From NCBI GenBank assembly GCA_001790315.1, contig MGCE01000164.1, forward strand, positions 1 to 5,411: DNA of 5,411 nt, in the 5' to 3' direction. This DNA is from Candidatus Rokubacteria bacterium RIFCSPLOWO2_02_FULL_72_37. GTDB lineage: Bacteria > Methylomirabilota > Methylomirabilia > Rokubacteriales > CSP1-6. Numbering within the stretch: position 1 is the first letter of the stretch; each line of letters opens with the position of its first letter. The position numbers and the translations under genes were made by a program. Below are positions 5,345-5,411 of the stretch, one piece after another. A model generated the notes under the pieces. It worked only from the letters and a program-made list of their open reading frames with translations, was not told where the DNA came from and did not search any database.

Positions 5345-5411
5345 GTGGCGCACCCTCAGATCGTGCGCGCACACATCGAGGGCAAGGACTTCACGCTCTA
5401 CTACGACTATG
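5345..5411 (+). CDS. Start of an unidentified gene, cut by the window edge
   Basis: An open frame runs from GTG 5345-5347 to the window end and encodes VAHPQIVRAHIEGKDFTLYY and onward. AAGGA (5330-5334) lies 10 nt upstream. It starts 18 bp after leuD, in the same frame and direction, so cotranscription with leuCD is likely. Only 22 codons are visible. The amphipathic, well-behaved composition looks like real coding sequence, but I do not recognise the family; it does not look like the start of leuB. Confidence 0.5.
   Translation, partial: MAHPQIVRAHIEGKDFTLYYDY

Overview
This is a strongly GC-rich bacterial window, with G/C at most third codon positions. It holds two compact, divergently transcribed gene blocks. 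The style (tightly packed operons, an LLM-class flavin/F420-type oxidoreductase, a phosphotriesterase-like hydrolase, a group IIC-like intron end) would fit an uncultured soil or sediment bacterium such as the Rokubacteria/Methylomirabilota or a deltaproteobacterial lineage. That placement is a guess; no marker gene is present.

Layout, left to right. Positions 1-76 look like the 3' end (domains V and VI) of a group IIC intron on the + strand. Positions 94-820 hold a minus-strand type II toxin-antitoxin pair: a Phd/YefM-type antitoxin followed by a PIN-domain (VapC-like) toxin. A perfect 16-bp palindrome (830-845) sits in the antitoxin's probable promoter. Positions 857-3296 hold a minus-strand three-gene operon read from right to left: a phosphotriesterase-family metal hydrolase, a DsbA/FrnE-like thioredoxin-fold protein, and an LLM-class oxidoreductase. 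The genes are joined by ATGA stop/start overlaps. From 3327 rightward, on the + strand, lie leuC and leuD (3-isopropylmalate dehydratase, leucine biosynthesis), also joined by an ATGA overlap. The start of another + strand gene is cut by the window edge. The divergent operons share a gap of only 30 bp.

The main discovery is in the DsbA/FrnE-like gene. Read naively, it is a 182-residue protein from a GTG at 2274 with no catalytic motif. Upstream in the same frame, an ATG with a perfect AGGAGG Shine-Dalgarno opens a reading frame that meets one TGA (2296-2298) exactly where the first cysteine of the family's C-P-W-C active site belongs. Immediately downstream the mRNA can fold into a long hairpin with a C-G-U-G-C apical loop starting 21 nt past the UGA, which fits the bacterial SECIS pattern. 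I therefore interpret it as a 204-residue selenoprotein with a U-P-W-C redox centre. No Sec machinery genes (selA, selB, selC, selD) lie in the window, so recoding is inferred, not shown.
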